DNA of 44,331 nt, from the NCBI GenBank assembly GCA_937874185.1, contig CALNAK010000003.1, positions 1 through 44,331 of the forward strand, read 5' to 3'. A program made the translations under genes and the position numbers. Shown piece after piece: positions 1-7,454 of this stretch. Source of the DNA: an uncultured Lactobacillus sp. (GTDB lineage: Bacteria; Bacillota; Bacilli; Lactobacillales; Lactobacillaceae). Each line of letters opens with the position of its first letter. Within the stretch, counting starts at the first letter, position 1. Below the pieces are notes generated by a model, which worked only from the letters and a program-made list of their open reading frames with translations, did no database searches and was not told the DNA's origin.

Positions 1-3000
1 AAAAAGTAGGAACAACATATAATGCTAAGGCACCAGAAGTTCCAGATTATACACCGGATGCAGCAAGTAAACCGGTAACAGTTGGAAAGACAGGAACAGA
101 AGTAACATTCACGTATACAAAGAATGAAACTCCGCCATCAGATACAGCAGATGTGACTATAAAAATGGTAGATGAGTCGGGCAACCCAATTGGAGCCGGT
201 CAAATGGTTATTCCTAATCAAAAAGTAGGAACAACATATAATGCTAAGGCACCAGAAGTTCCAGATTATACACCAGATGCAGCAAGTAAACCGGTAACAG
301 TTGCTCAGACAGGAACAGAAGTAACATTCAAATATAGTCCCGTGGTAGAAAAAGCGGATGTAACCATAAATACGGTTGATCAAAATAACAAACCTATTGG
401 TGATGGTTCAATAGTTATTCATGATCAAGAGGTAGGTACAGAATATGAAGCCAAAGCACCAGCAATAGGTGGATATACACCGGATGCAGCAAGTAAGACA
501 GTAACAGTTGCCAAGACAGGAACAAAAGTAACATTCACGTATGCAAAAAATCAATCAACTATAACTGTCAAATACCAAGCTGTTGATGAAAATGGTAATA
601 TAAAAGATCTTGAAACGTCTAGTAAGCTTGTTTATAACGGAGAATCATTTACTGCTACTGCCAAAGCATTTACCGGATATACAGCAAATGAGCCAACAAC
701 CCAGAAAATTGATTCAGTAAATGGAAATGAGACAATCACTTTCAAATATACTCCAAAAGTTAAAGCAACAATTACCATTAATTACGTGGACCAAGATGGA
801 CATAAAATACCGGGCTATGATTCAACAACGGATACAGCATATGTTGGTGATGAACATGGTATTAGGTACCCATCAATCGGTGGATATTCTAAACCTAAGG
901 GTTCAGAATCATGGTATCATATAGATTCCGTAACCAAGGATCAGGTAGTCAACTTAGTATATCTATCGAATAATGTAACAGTAACGACTAGTTACGTAGA
1001 TGAAGATGGGAAGGAGCTACGTGAGCCAACAAGTGAAACTGTTTATAGAGGAACTAATTTTACAAAGAAATATACAGATATTGTTGGACATAGATTAATA
1101 GGCGAAGAAATTCGAACATTCCCAAATATAGATGCTAATGAAAATATTGTATTTAGATACAGACTTTTAGTATCTACACCAATTAAAGTTCAATATATTT
1201 CGGATAATCCTGCACATAGTAATCTAGGAGGAGGGACTTATACCTTCCACCCATACATTGGTGATGAATATGAGGCACCTATAAAAGAGTTCCCAGGTTA
1301 TACATATGATCCAACATCAGTAAATAAAATTGATAAAGTAGTTGGTGGAGAACCCGTATTAACGCTTAATTACATTGCAAAGAAATATAAAATCACAACT
1401 AAGTATCAAACAAAGGATGGAGATACCGTAAAAGATATTGATGGAAATCCAATTGTTGATACTGTTATGATTGATAGTATTTATACAGCTAAGGCTAAAG
1501 ATATTATTGGATATGCCCTAGAAGGAGATGCAACAAGGACAATTGATCCAGTTACTAAAAATCAGACGATAACATTTATGTATGTTCCATCAAATTCAAA
1601 AATAACTGTTAGATATGTTAAAGATACTGAAACTGGTTATAAAGATATAGACAAACCATTAACTGCAACCGTTGGTAATGGAGATAGTTTTACAGCTACA
1701 GCTATAGATGTTGCCGGATATACTCTAAGTCAAGATCCAACTTGGCATCTTGATAAGGTTACTCAAGATGAGACAATCTTATTTGTATATAAACCAACAC
1801 AGGTTAAAACTACAATTACTATTAATTATGTGGATCAAGATGGACATGAAATACCAGGACAAGGTTCAACGACGGTTACAGCTACTGTTGGAAATGAAAA
1901 ACGTATTAAATATCCATCAATCGGTGGATATTATAAACCTGAAAGTTCAGACTGGTATGATATAGATTCTGTAACGCTTAATCAGATAGTCAACTTAAAA
2001 TATCTATCAAATAATGTAACAGTAACTACTAGTTACGTAGATGAAGATGGTAAGGAACTACCAGGACGTGAGCCAACAATTGAAATTGCTCCTAGAGGAA
2101 AAGATTACACAGTGAACTACAAATATACTATGGGATATGAGTTAATAGGCGAAGAGACGCAGACAATACCGAAGATAGATGGTGATAAGGAAATTAAATT
2201 TAAATACAGATTGTTAAAACCTGCAACAATTACAATTGAGTATATTTCAGATAATCCTAATAATAGAGTTTTAGGGGGTGGATCTGATCATCGTTATCCA
2301 AACATTGGTGATGCCTTTACAGCAGATATACCAGTATTTGATGGTTATACATATGATTCAACATCTGTAAATACAATTGATAAAGTAACAGGTGATGCAA
2401 TATTAACGCTTAATTACATTGCAAAGAAATATAAAATCACAACTAAGTATCAAACAAAGGATGGAGATACCGTAAAAGATATTGATGGAAATCCAATTGT
2501 TGATACTGTTATGATTGATAGTATTTATACAGCTAAGGCTAAAGATATTATTGGATATGCCCTAGAAGGAGATGCAACAAGGACAATTGATCCAGTTACT
2601 AAAAATCAGACGATAACATTTATGTATGTTCCATCAAATTCAAAAATAACTGTTAGATATGTTAAAGATACTGAAACTGGTTATAAAGATATAGACAAAC
2701 CATTAACTGCAACCGTTGGTAATGGAGATAGTTTTACAGCTACAGCTATAGATGTTGCCGGATATACTCTAAGTCAAGATCCAACTTGGCATCTTGATAA
2801 GGTTACTCAAGATGAGACAATCTTATTTGTATATAAACCAACACAGGTTAAAACTACAATTACTATTAATTATGTGGATCAAGATGGACATGAAATATCA
2901 GGCCATGATTCAACGACGGTTACAGCTAATGTTGGAGAAAAAAAGGGTATTGAATACCCATCAATCGGTGGATATTTTAAACCTAAAGGTTCAGAATCAT

Positions 3001-3269
3001 GGTATTATATAGATTCCGTAACAAAGGATCAGGTAGTCAACTTAGAATATCTATCGAATAATGTAACAGTAACTACTTATTACGTAGACGAAGAAGATGG
3101 TAAGGAATTACCAAGACGTGAGCCAACCATTGAACTTGCTCCTAGAGGACAAGATTACACAGTGAATTACAAATACACTATGGGATATGAGTTAATAGGC
3201 GAAGAGACACAGACAATACCGAAGATAGATGGTGATAAAAAAATTATATTTAGATATAAAAAAAATTGA
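1..3269 (+). CDS. MucBP-repeat surface protein, 5'-truncated by window edge
   Basis: The frame is open from the first base (first complete codon at 3), so the GTG at 153 is internal and the true start lies outside the window. About 15 tandem units of 60-75 residues are visible. Each opens with a strand such as ITINYVDQDG, VTTSYVDEDGKEL or ITTKYQTKDGD and ends near an aromatic-rich strand such as ITFKY or ILFVYK. This is the MucBP (mucin-binding) pattern of Lactobacillales adhesins. The first three units differ in type (VDESGNPIGAG, VDQNNKPIGDG, VDENGNIKDL); the rest form an A-B-C-D-E cycle repeated about 2.4 times. Such proteins are exported and contact mucus or other surfaces. The C-terminus ends right after a repeat (FRYKKN) with no LPxTG motif, hydrophobic segment or basic tail, so covalent sortase anchoring is not evident. 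The N-terminal signal and any adhesion head are not in the window. Family confidence is high; ligand unknown. Confidence 0.9.
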   Translation, partial: KVGTTYNAKAPEVPDYTPDAASKPVTVGKTGTEVTFTYTKNETPPSDTADVTIKMVDESGNPIGAGQMVIPNQKVGTTYNAKAPEVPDYTPDAASKPVTVAQTGTEVTFKYSPVVEKADVTINTVDQNNKPIGDGSIVIHDQEVGTEYEAKAPAIGGYTPDAASKTVTVAKTGTKVTFTYAKNQSTITVKYQAVDENGNIKDLETSSKLVYNGESFTATAKAFTGYTANEPTTQKIDSVNGNETITFKYTPKVKATITINYVDQDGHKIPGYDSTTDTAYVGDEHGIRYPSIGGYSKPKGSESWYHIDSVTKDQVVNLVYLSNNVTVTTSYVDEDGKELREPTSETVYRGTNFTKKYTDIVGHRLIGEEIRTFPNIDANENIVFRYRLLVSTPIKVQYISDNPAHSNLGGGTYTFHPYIGDEYEAPIKEFPGYTYDPTSVNKIDKVVGGEPVLTLNYIAKKYKITTKYQTKDGDTVKDIDGNPIVDTVMIDSIYTAKAKDIIGYALEGDATRTIDPVTKNQTITFMYVPSNSKITVRYVKDTETGYKDIDKPLTATVGNGDSFTATAIDVAGYTLSQDPTWHLDKVTQDETILFVYKPTQVKTTITINYVDQDGHEIPGQGSTTVTATVGNEKRIKYPSIGGYYKPESSDWYDIDSVTLNQIVNLKYLSNNVTVTTSYVDEDGKELPGREPTIEIAPRGKDYTVNYKYTMGYELIGEETQTIPKIDGDKEIKFKYRLLKPATITIEYISDNPNNRVLGGGSDHRYPNIGDAFTADIPVFDGYTYDSTSVNTIDKVTGDAILTLNYIAKKYKITTKYQTKDGDTVKDIDGNPIVDTVMIDSIYTAKAKDIIGYALEGDATRTIDPVTKNQTITFMYVPSNSKITVRYVKDTETGYKDIDKPLTATVGNGDSFTATAIDVAGYTLSQDPTWHLDKVTQDETILFVYKPTQVKTTITINYVDQDGHEISGHDSTTVTANVGEKKGIEYPSIGGYFKPKGSESWYYIDSVTKDQVVNLEYLSNNVTVTTYYVDEEDGKELPRREPTIELAPRGQDYTVNYKYTMGYELIGEETQTIPKIDGDKKIIFRYKKN
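1357..1853 (+). repeat. Perfect 497-bp direct repeat, copy 1
   Basis: I compared this stretch by eye with 2401-2897 and found no difference over 497 bases, at offset 1044. The boundaries are G1356 versus A2400 on the left and C1854 versus T2898 on the right. It spans the end of unit C, all of units D and E, and the start of unit A. Flanking repeats are clearly diverged, which points to a recent duplication or gene conversion. Confidence 0.9.
2401..2897 (+). repeat. Perfect 497-bp direct repeat, copy 2
   Basis: Second copy, identical by eye to 1357-1853. Short-read assembly often collapses such a repeat, so the true copy number in the genome could differ. Confidence 0.9.
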
Positions 3270-3292
3270 CGATAAATAGTCTATATTTAAAT

Positions 3293-3322
3293 GGGAACTG
3301 ATTAAGTTTGGTTCCTTTTTTT
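3293..3322 (+). terminator. Intrinsic terminator after the MucBP gene
   Basis: GGAAC at 3294-3298 pairs with GTTCC at 3311-3315 and is followed by a long T run to 3322. The stem is short, but its position 25 bases after the stop codon supports the call. Confidence 0.65.
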
Positions 3323-3533
3323 GTTGGTCAAATAATAGTTGAACAAATTCAATAATTTAAATATTAGAATAAAACATACTTTTTTGTATAAATATATGTT
3401 TTACGAAAACATATATCAAAAAATAACATAAAAGATACACCAAACAATCATGAAAGTTTATTGGCTAAAAAAAGAATTTTATGCCCAATTGTATAACAGC
3501 CAGTTTGATTAATATTTAATTTTTGGATAGGTT
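3323..3533. other. AT-rich gene-free stretch
   Basis: Together with the flanking terminator and promoter this makes a 306-base gap between genes. I see no open reading frame with a ribosome binding site on either strand. The notable element is the palindrome at 3392-3416 with an additional half-site at 3371-3378. The rest is unremarkable AT-rich DNA. Confidence 0.6.
3371..3416. repeat. Perfect 11-bp palindrome plus extra half-site
   Basis: ATATATGTTTT at 3392-3402 and AAAACATATAT at 3406-3416 are exact reverse complements around the 3-base centre ACG. The core AAAACATA also occurs at 3371-3378, so the middle arm (3395-3402) could pair with either neighbour. No T run follows, so it is not an obvious terminator. 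It could be an operator or a recombination or regulatory site. Confidence 0.6.
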
Positions 3534-3542
3534 TGTTATAAT
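3534..3542 (+). promoter_or_regulatory. Extended -10 promoter for the tautomerase gene
   Basis: TGTTATAAT is an extended -10 (TG, one base, TATAAT at 3537-3542) lying 33 bases before the start codon. The -35 region is weak (TTTAAT at 3515-3520), as is common for extended -10 promoters. Confidence 0.6.
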
Positions 3543-3575
3543 AGTTTTATCTAAAAAGTAGTTAGGAGAAATATT

Positions 3576-3764
3576 ATGCCATTAGTACACATTGATCTTA
3601 TTGAAGGTCGTAGCCATGAACAATTAAAGGGTATGGTTAAAGACGTAACTGACGCTATTGTTAAAAACACTGGTGCTCCTGCAGAACACGTTCACGTTGT
3701 GTTGAACGAAATGTCAAAGGAACACTACTCAGTTGGTGGTGTTTTAAAGAGTGACGAAAACTAA
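3576..3764 (+). CDS. 4-oxalocrotonate tautomerase family protein
   Basis: A 62-residue protein starting MPLVHIDLIEGR, the typical size and N-terminus of the 4-OT family. After Met removal, Pro1 is the catalytic general base in family members that isomerise 2-hydroxymuconate-like enols. The C-terminal YSVGGV stretch matches the usual segment. The ATG follows AGGAGA at good spacing. It has its own extended -10 promoter upstream and a strong terminator overlapping its stop, so it is monocistronic. No aromatic-degradation genes are nearby and the physiological substrate in lactobacilli is unknown. Family confidence is high; substrate unassigned. Confidence 0.88.
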   Translation: MPLVHIDLIEGRSHEQLKGMVKDVTDAIVKNTGAPAEHVHVVLNEMSKEHYSVGGVLKSDEN

Positions 3765-3786
3765 AAGCCTAACGGCTTTTTTTTAT
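3763..3786 (+). terminator. Intrinsic terminator after the tautomerase gene
   Basis: AAAAGCC (3763-3769), loop TAAC, GGCTTTT (3774-3780), then a continuing T run. The stem begins within the stop codon. Confidence 0.85.
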
Positions 3787-3800
3787 TTGAGAGGTAAATA

Positions 3801-5000
3801 ATGTTAGAATCAGTTTTTCCAAATAAGAACCTTACTAAAGAACGACAATTGATTTTTGATAAGGTTATGACCTTTTGTAAAGAAGGGTTAAATAGCAATC
3901 AGAAATTTGTTTTTCAATTAAATGGTGATGCTGGAACCGGGAAAAGCGTTATTCTAACAAAACTATTTTTAAAGATTGAGGAACTAGCGAAGCAGAATAA
4001 AACTGATAATTACTTTTTGGTAAATCATCCAGAGTTATTAAAAGTGTATCAAGAAAATGCTGGGCAGTTTGTTGAGTTGAGAAAGAATCGTTTTCTTCGG
4101 CCCACTTCATTCATCAATAGATTACACAAAACTGGTAAGAAGGCTGATGTTGTAGTAATTGATGAGGCTCATTTATTGCTTAGTGACAGTGACCACTACA
4201 ATAATTTTACCCAGAAGAATCAACTTGAAGAAATTATTAAATTGAGTAAAGTAGTTATCTTAGTTTTCGATGAACGTCAAGTTTTGAAGATGAAGAGTTA
4301 TTGGTCCCAAAGTTTGTTGGATACAATTATTGGAAAGCAACATGCTAATTATCAGAGGGCAACTTTAAGAACTCAGATGAGAATGCAAGCACCCGAAGAA
4401 GTTATTAAATGGATTGATGACTTAACTAATAATTTGAAATTGGACAAAGTAAACCAAGGTAATTCCAGTTATCTATCTTTTAATTCAAACTATGATTTTA
4501 GAATTTATCGTGATGCTGAAAAAATGTATGAGAAATTAAGGGATATGAATTCTAAAGTGGGGGAGTCGCGAATTGTCTCGACTGCGGACTATCCTTCAAC
4601 TTTAGATGGGAAAAAACATTACGTAACAGAAGGTCAATTTAAACTTCCATGGGATCAATATAATTATTCAAACGTAACCTGGGCTCAAAAACCTGAAACA
4701 ATTAATGAAATTGGTTCAATTTATACTGTTCAAGGATTTGATCTTAATTACGTTGCAGTTATTATTGGACCATCGGTTTCATATAAGGACTCAGATAATA
4801 TCAAAGTTGATATATCGAAGTATGAGGACCAAGAGGCATTCAAAAAGAGACATGATAATGATGTCTCAAATTTAGATGAATCTAAAAAAAAGATAATTCT
4901 CAATTCAATGAATGTTTTACTGAAACGTGGCGTAAAGGGCTGTTTCGTTTATTTTCATGATGATAAGATTTTTAATTATTTAGCAGATAATCAGGGCTAG
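3801..5000 (+). CDS. DUF2075-type ATPase / putative helicase
   Basis: A 399-residue P-loop protein. Walker A is GDAGTGKS near residue 43. Walker B is VVVIDEAHLLL near residue 114. DERQV near residue 151 resembles the helicase SF1 motif III region, and IYTVQGFDLNYVAVIIGP near residue 310 resembles motif V/VI of DUF2075 proteins. The family is related to RecD-like SF1 helicases, and members are often fused to or located beside nucleases; none is seen here. RBS GAGAGG lies 8 bases before the ATG. Strong hairpins flank the gene (3763-3786, 4996-5022), so it is probably transcribed alone or by readthrough. Whether it unwinds DNA or RNA is unknown. It is a conserved lactobacillar ATPase in my judgement, not clearly a mobile gene. 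Confidence 0.75.
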   Translation: MLESVFPNKNLTKERQLIFDKVMTFCKEGLNSNQKFVFQLNGDAGTGKSVILTKLFLKIEELAKQNKTDNYFLVNHPELLKVYQENAGQFVELRKNRFLRPTSFINRLHKTGKKADVVVIDEAHLLLSDSDHYNNFTQKNQLEEIIKLSKVVILVFDERQVLKMKSYWSQSLLDTIIGKQHANYQRATLRTQMRMQAPEEVIKWIDDLTNNLKLDKVNQGNSSYLSFNSNYDFRIYRDAEKMYEKLRDMNSKVGESRIVSTADYPSTLDGKKHYVTEGQFKLPWDQYNYSNVTWAQKPETINEIGSIYTVQGFDLNYVAVIIGPSVSYKDSDNIKVDISKYEDQEAFKKRHDNDVSNLDESKKKIILNSMNVLLKRGVKGCFVYFHDDKIFNYLADNQG

Positions 5001-5022
5001 TCAGTTGATGACTAGCTTTTTT
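4996..5022 (+). terminator. Intrinsic terminator after the DUF2075 gene
   Basis: GCTAGTCA (4996-5003) pairs perfectly with TGACTAGC (5009-5016) around a 5-base loop, followed by six T. The left arm contains the stop codon. Confidence 0.88.
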
Positions 5023-5027
5023 GATAT

Positions 5028-5060
5028 AAAAAAAACGATAATCAATTAAGATTATCGTTC
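5028..5060 (-). terminator. Minus-strand terminator of the small gene at 5086-5271
   Basis: AACGATAATC (5034-5043) and GATTATCGTT (5050-5059) form a 10-bp stem. The A run at 5028-5035 is a T run on the minus strand. Together with the preceding element it separates two convergent genes. Confidence 0.8.
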
Positions 5061-5085
5061 ATCAAGGTAAACTACAAATACTGCA

Positions 5086-5271
5086 TCATTGATGTAGCTT
5101 GATGTATTCCAAAACGGTCTTTGTTTCATCCGCTGTTGCTTCATAATCACCTGATTTTAGATTATGAACTCGTTCAACTGAGAGGTGACTCTCGAATGCG
5201 AATTGTGTATCATTCATATCTTTTGTTTTTTCGTACTGAATTATCATTTCAGCAATATTTGGTTTATCCAT
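5086..5271 (-). CDS. Small conserved hypothetical protein, 61 aa
   Basis: The frame opens with TTG at 5286, but GGAGGG lies just upstream of the ATG at 5271, so translation most likely starts MDKPNIAEM. The protein is small, charged and helical. The segment FAFESHLSVERVHNLKSGD looks like a helix-turn-helix-like or phage-repressor-like recognition stretch, followed by ATADE. It resembles the small LBP_cg2779-type family annotated in lactobacilli, but that is from memory and not certain. It lies 36 bases downstream of lepB on the same strand and could be cotranscribed with it; a strong terminator follows. Function unknown. Confidence 0.6.
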   Translation of the reverse strand: MDKPNIAEMIIQYEKTKDMNDTQFAFESHLSVERVHNLKSGDYEATADETKTVLEYIKLHQ

Positions 5272-5307
5272 GAAAATACCCTCCAATAAGTTTGTTTAAA
5301 CTTAAAT

Positions 5308-5973
5308 CTAAAAGATTGTCCATCTTGTAAATGGCCAGTAACGCCATTTAACTTCACCAATAACACTCTTTTTATCTATGAAACCTATAATACGACTATC
5401 TTTCGATACGGTTCTGTGATCTCCCATAACGAAGTAGGTCCCAGCAGGAACTTTATTAGTCTGTTCAACTTTCTTTAGTTCAGATTCACTATATCTAGTT
5501 TGATATTCAGGTGAATTCTTAGCTAAACTACTCAAAGTGAAATTATACGTGTAACTATATGGTTTGCCCGCATATAGACTTGTATCAGGTTCCTTAACTT
5601 TAGAACCAGCCTTAAGGAAGTCCTCCTTGAATAGTTTACCATTAACATACATTTTGTTGTTCTTAGAAACAACTGTATCTCCAGGTAGACCAATAACTCT
5701 CTTAATGTAGAATGAACCAGGCTCGTCAGGAGCTTTCAAAACGATAACATCACCACGAGTAATGTTTGAATGTCTCGCAGCAATTACTTTATCACCGTTT
5801 TCAAAGGTCGGCTGCATGGAAGGTCCAGTAACTTTGTCATTTGAAAGAATATACTTGAACCCTAGGAAGAAAACAGCATAAATTGCAAGGGTCATTGCGA
5901 TCGTTTGCAACCAAAATTTCCAGCCGGTTTCTTCTTCCTTTTGAGGCTGTCGTCTTCTATTATTCTCTGCCAT
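5308..5973 (-). CDS. lepB: Signal peptidase I
   Basis: A 221-residue type I signal peptidase, the membrane serine protease that cuts signal peptides from exported proteins. The N-terminus is cytoplasmic and charged (MAENNRRRQPQKEEE). One membrane segment runs from about residue 21 to 43. Box B is GPSMQP with catalytic Ser52. Box D is IKRVIGLPGD with the catalytic Lys91. Box E reads MGDHRTVSKDSR, where many homologues have GDNR. An inserted region around residues 110-160 is common in Gram-positive Sip proteins. The ATG follows AGAGGTG. It could process the exported MucBP protein, TseB and others here. High confidence. Confidence 0.95.
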   Translation of the reverse strand: MAENNRRRQPQKEEETGWKFWLQTIAMTLAIYAVFFLGFKYILSNDKVTGPSMQPTFENGDKVIAARHSNITRGDVIVLKAPDEPGSFYIKRVIGLPGDTVVSKNNKMYVNGKLFKEDFLKAGSKVKEPDTSLYAGKPYSYTYNFTLSSLAKNSPEYQTRYSESELKKVEQTNKVPAGTYFVMGDHRTVSKDSRIIGFIDKKSVIGEVKWRYWPFTRWTIF

Positions 5974-6081
5974 ATTTCACCTCTTATATGTACTAACTAA
6001 GATATTACACTTTTTCGGAAATATTGGAAATAATTGTCCCAGTTTGTAAGGCTTTTTTTAGAGATTTGAAAAATAAAATCA

Positions 6082-6399
6082 TTATTTTTCCTGTGTTTTT
6101 ACGAATTCAATAAAAGTCACAATTTGATTCTTCTGATTGTCAGTCAATTTGTCGAAATCCTTATCAAATCGTGATGCTAATAATTCCTTATTCTTATAAT
6201 CTGAAACTCCGAGTAAATAGTCAGTTGAAACATTAAAAAAGCTAGCTAATTTTATAATTGCATGACTATCTGGGTCACGGACATTTTTTTCGTAACCTGA
6301 GACGGAAGTTTTGGCAACTCCTAATAGGTCACCAATATCAGTTTGTGTTAATTTTCTTTCTGTTCTTAATTCCTTAATACGTTCTCCTAAATTTGTCAT
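6082..6399 (-). CDS. XRE-family transcriptional regulator
   Basis: A 105-residue protein with an N-terminal helix-turn-helix of the Xre/Cro type: LGERIKELRTERKLTQTDIG, then LLGVAKTSVSGYEKNVRDPD, then LASFFNVSTDYLLG. The remaining 35 residues (DFDKLTDNQKNQIVTFIEFV) are helical and may dimerise. It is transcribed divergently from the methyltransferase-like gene at 6596, with 196 bases between them that include an imperfect inverted repeat at 6492-6517, so it may control itself and that gene. No phage genes are nearby. DNA-binding class is certain; target inferred. Confidence 0.88.
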   Translation of the reverse strand: MTNLGERIKELRTERKLTQTDIGDLLGVAKTSVSGYEKNVRDPDSHAIIKLASFFNVSTDYLLGVSDYKNKELLASRFDKDFDKLTDNQKNQIVTFIEFVKTQEK

Positions 6400-6491
6400 T
6401 AAAATCCTCGATATATTTTATAAATTTTACAATATTATCATAACGCAATCTGACATTATTCAGGCTTTAATACGCTCATAGTTCTAAGAAT

Positions 6492-6517
6492 AGCTTATTA
6501 TTATAGAGATAATAGCT
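6492..6517. repeat. Imperfect inverted repeat, possible XRE operator
   Basis: AGCTTATTAT and ATAATAGCT form an inverted repeat with one bulged base around a short spacer, in the divergent region between the XRE regulator and the gene at 6596. Operator function is a guess from position only. Confidence 0.3.
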
Positions 6518-6595
6518 TTATGTTCAAGATGATTTTTAGTAAAATATTCACAGTATATTATTCTATGATTATCAAAGATTAGTTGGGAGAAAATT

Positions 6596-7357
6596 ATGAA
6601 TTATATAGATGGCTTAAAAGAGGATATTGCCGCATTACCAAACGGTGAAGTATTCAATAGTAGAATTGAATTCATGCAACAAGTTTGTGATGCGCTCAAT
6701 AATGATGAACTTCCCAGATATCATTTTCCCCAATTACAACTAAGTGAAAAAGAAATAACTACTTATATGGAAAACAATATTAATATGAGTGAGGATCAAT
6801 TCAAGGTTATGACTGATAATCTTGAGAAGTTTGATCATGATTTAGGAGAATTCAGAACTTACCTACAAACACGTTTTGGTTATTGGGCAACAGTCACACA
6901 GGATTTTGTTGAACAGATGGTTATCGATTTTCCTGATCAAAGTTTCCTAGAATTAATGGCTGGAAATGGCTATATTTCAAAAGGGCTGCGTGATTTAAAT
7001 GTTCAATCCTATTGTACTGATGATTTAAGTTGGTCAGAGTACAATCAGACCGGCAAATTACGTGTTACTGAAATTGAATCATTAGATGCCATTTCGGCAT
7101 TACAGAAGTATGGTGAAAAGGTTGATAATGTTATTTTAGCGTGGAGTCCTGACCGTGAGGATATTGATTTCCGTATTTTGAAAAAAATCCGAACAATGGA
7201 TGTCAACTTTCTTGTTATTGGTGAAAAGTATGGTGCTACTAATAGTAAAGAATTTTGGGATCACGCTAAACTAATTGATAATTCAAAAATTAGACAGGTT
7301 AACCGAGTCTATTCACGATATGATTTAGTTCATGATAAACTTTACTTAGTTAAATAA
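6596..7357 (+). CDS. SAM-methyltransferase-like protein of unknown function
   Basis: A 253-residue protein. Residues 1-105 are mostly helical and charged with no motif I recognise. From about residue 118 a Rossmann-type methyltransferase core is suggested: FLELMAGNGYISKGL looks like motif I (E-x-x-x-G-x-G), then a second strand ending with acidic YCTDDLSW, then VDNVILAWSPD where motif IV would be, and VNFLVIGEKYG. No family-specific catalytic motif such as NPPY or PC is present, so the substrate cannot be inferred. RBS GGGAGA precedes the ATG. It is divergent from an XRE regulator and followed by a hairpin. It could also be a non-catalytic SAM-binding relative. Confidence 0.55.
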   Translation: MNYIDGLKEDIAALPNGEVFNSRIEFMQQVCDALNNDELPRYHFPQLQLSEKEITTYMENNINMSEDQFKVMTDNLEKFDHDLGEFRTYLQTRFGYWATVTQDFVEQMVIDFPDQSFLELMAGNGYISKGLRDLNVQSYCTDDLSWSEYNQTGKLRVTEIESLDAISALQKYGEKVDNVILAWSPDREDIDFRILKKIRTMDVNFLVIGEKYGATNSKEFWDHAKLIDNSKIRQVNRVYSRYDLVHDKLYLVK

Positions 7358-7359
7358 GC

Positions 7360-7399
7360 AGCAAGACTGGGACAGCTTTTAATAAGTTTCAGTCTTGCT
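7360..7399 (+). repeat. Hairpin after the methyltransferase-like gene
   Basis: AGCAAGACTG (7360-7369) and CAGTCTTGCT (7390-7399) are perfect 10-base complements around a 20-base loop. There is no T run after the stem, so if it terminates it does so weakly. The stem and loop include ACTGGGACA (7366-7374), which also occurs on the minus strand at 6035-6043. It may be a member of a dispersed intergenic repeat. Confidence 0.6.
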
Positions 7400-7454
7400 T
7401 GTCGTTTAGTGTAGAATAAAGTATCAGTAAGACAAATTAATAGGTGAATTATTT

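Larger units (their letters stand above)
771..3269 (+). repeat. 1044-bp (348-codon) super-repeat array in the MucBP gene
   Basis: Five successive MucBP units repeat as a block. The A unit starts near 771, 1815 and 2859, exactly 1044 bp apart both times. The third block stops after its second unit at the end of the gene. Similarity ranges from diverged to perfectly identical, which suggests amplification by recombination in multiples of whole codons. Confidence 0.85.

Noticed and set aside
1357..2897. Insertion sequence as the cause of the 497-bp duplication
   Set aside because: The repeat is in frame, coding and in phase with the 1044-bp super-repeat; there are no terminal inverted repeats or transposase.
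721..3012. Repeated open frames of about 70 codons in another frame of the MucBP gene (near 721, 1750 and 2794)
   Set aside because: They are the same shadow frame recurring because the gene itself repeats every 1044 bp; none has a ribosome binding site.
3801..7357. A defence island or prophage remnant around the DUF2075, XRE and methyltransferase-like genes
   Set aside because: These genes are interrupted by signal peptidase I and a tautomerase, have individual terminators and show no integrase, att-like repeats or restriction nuclease.
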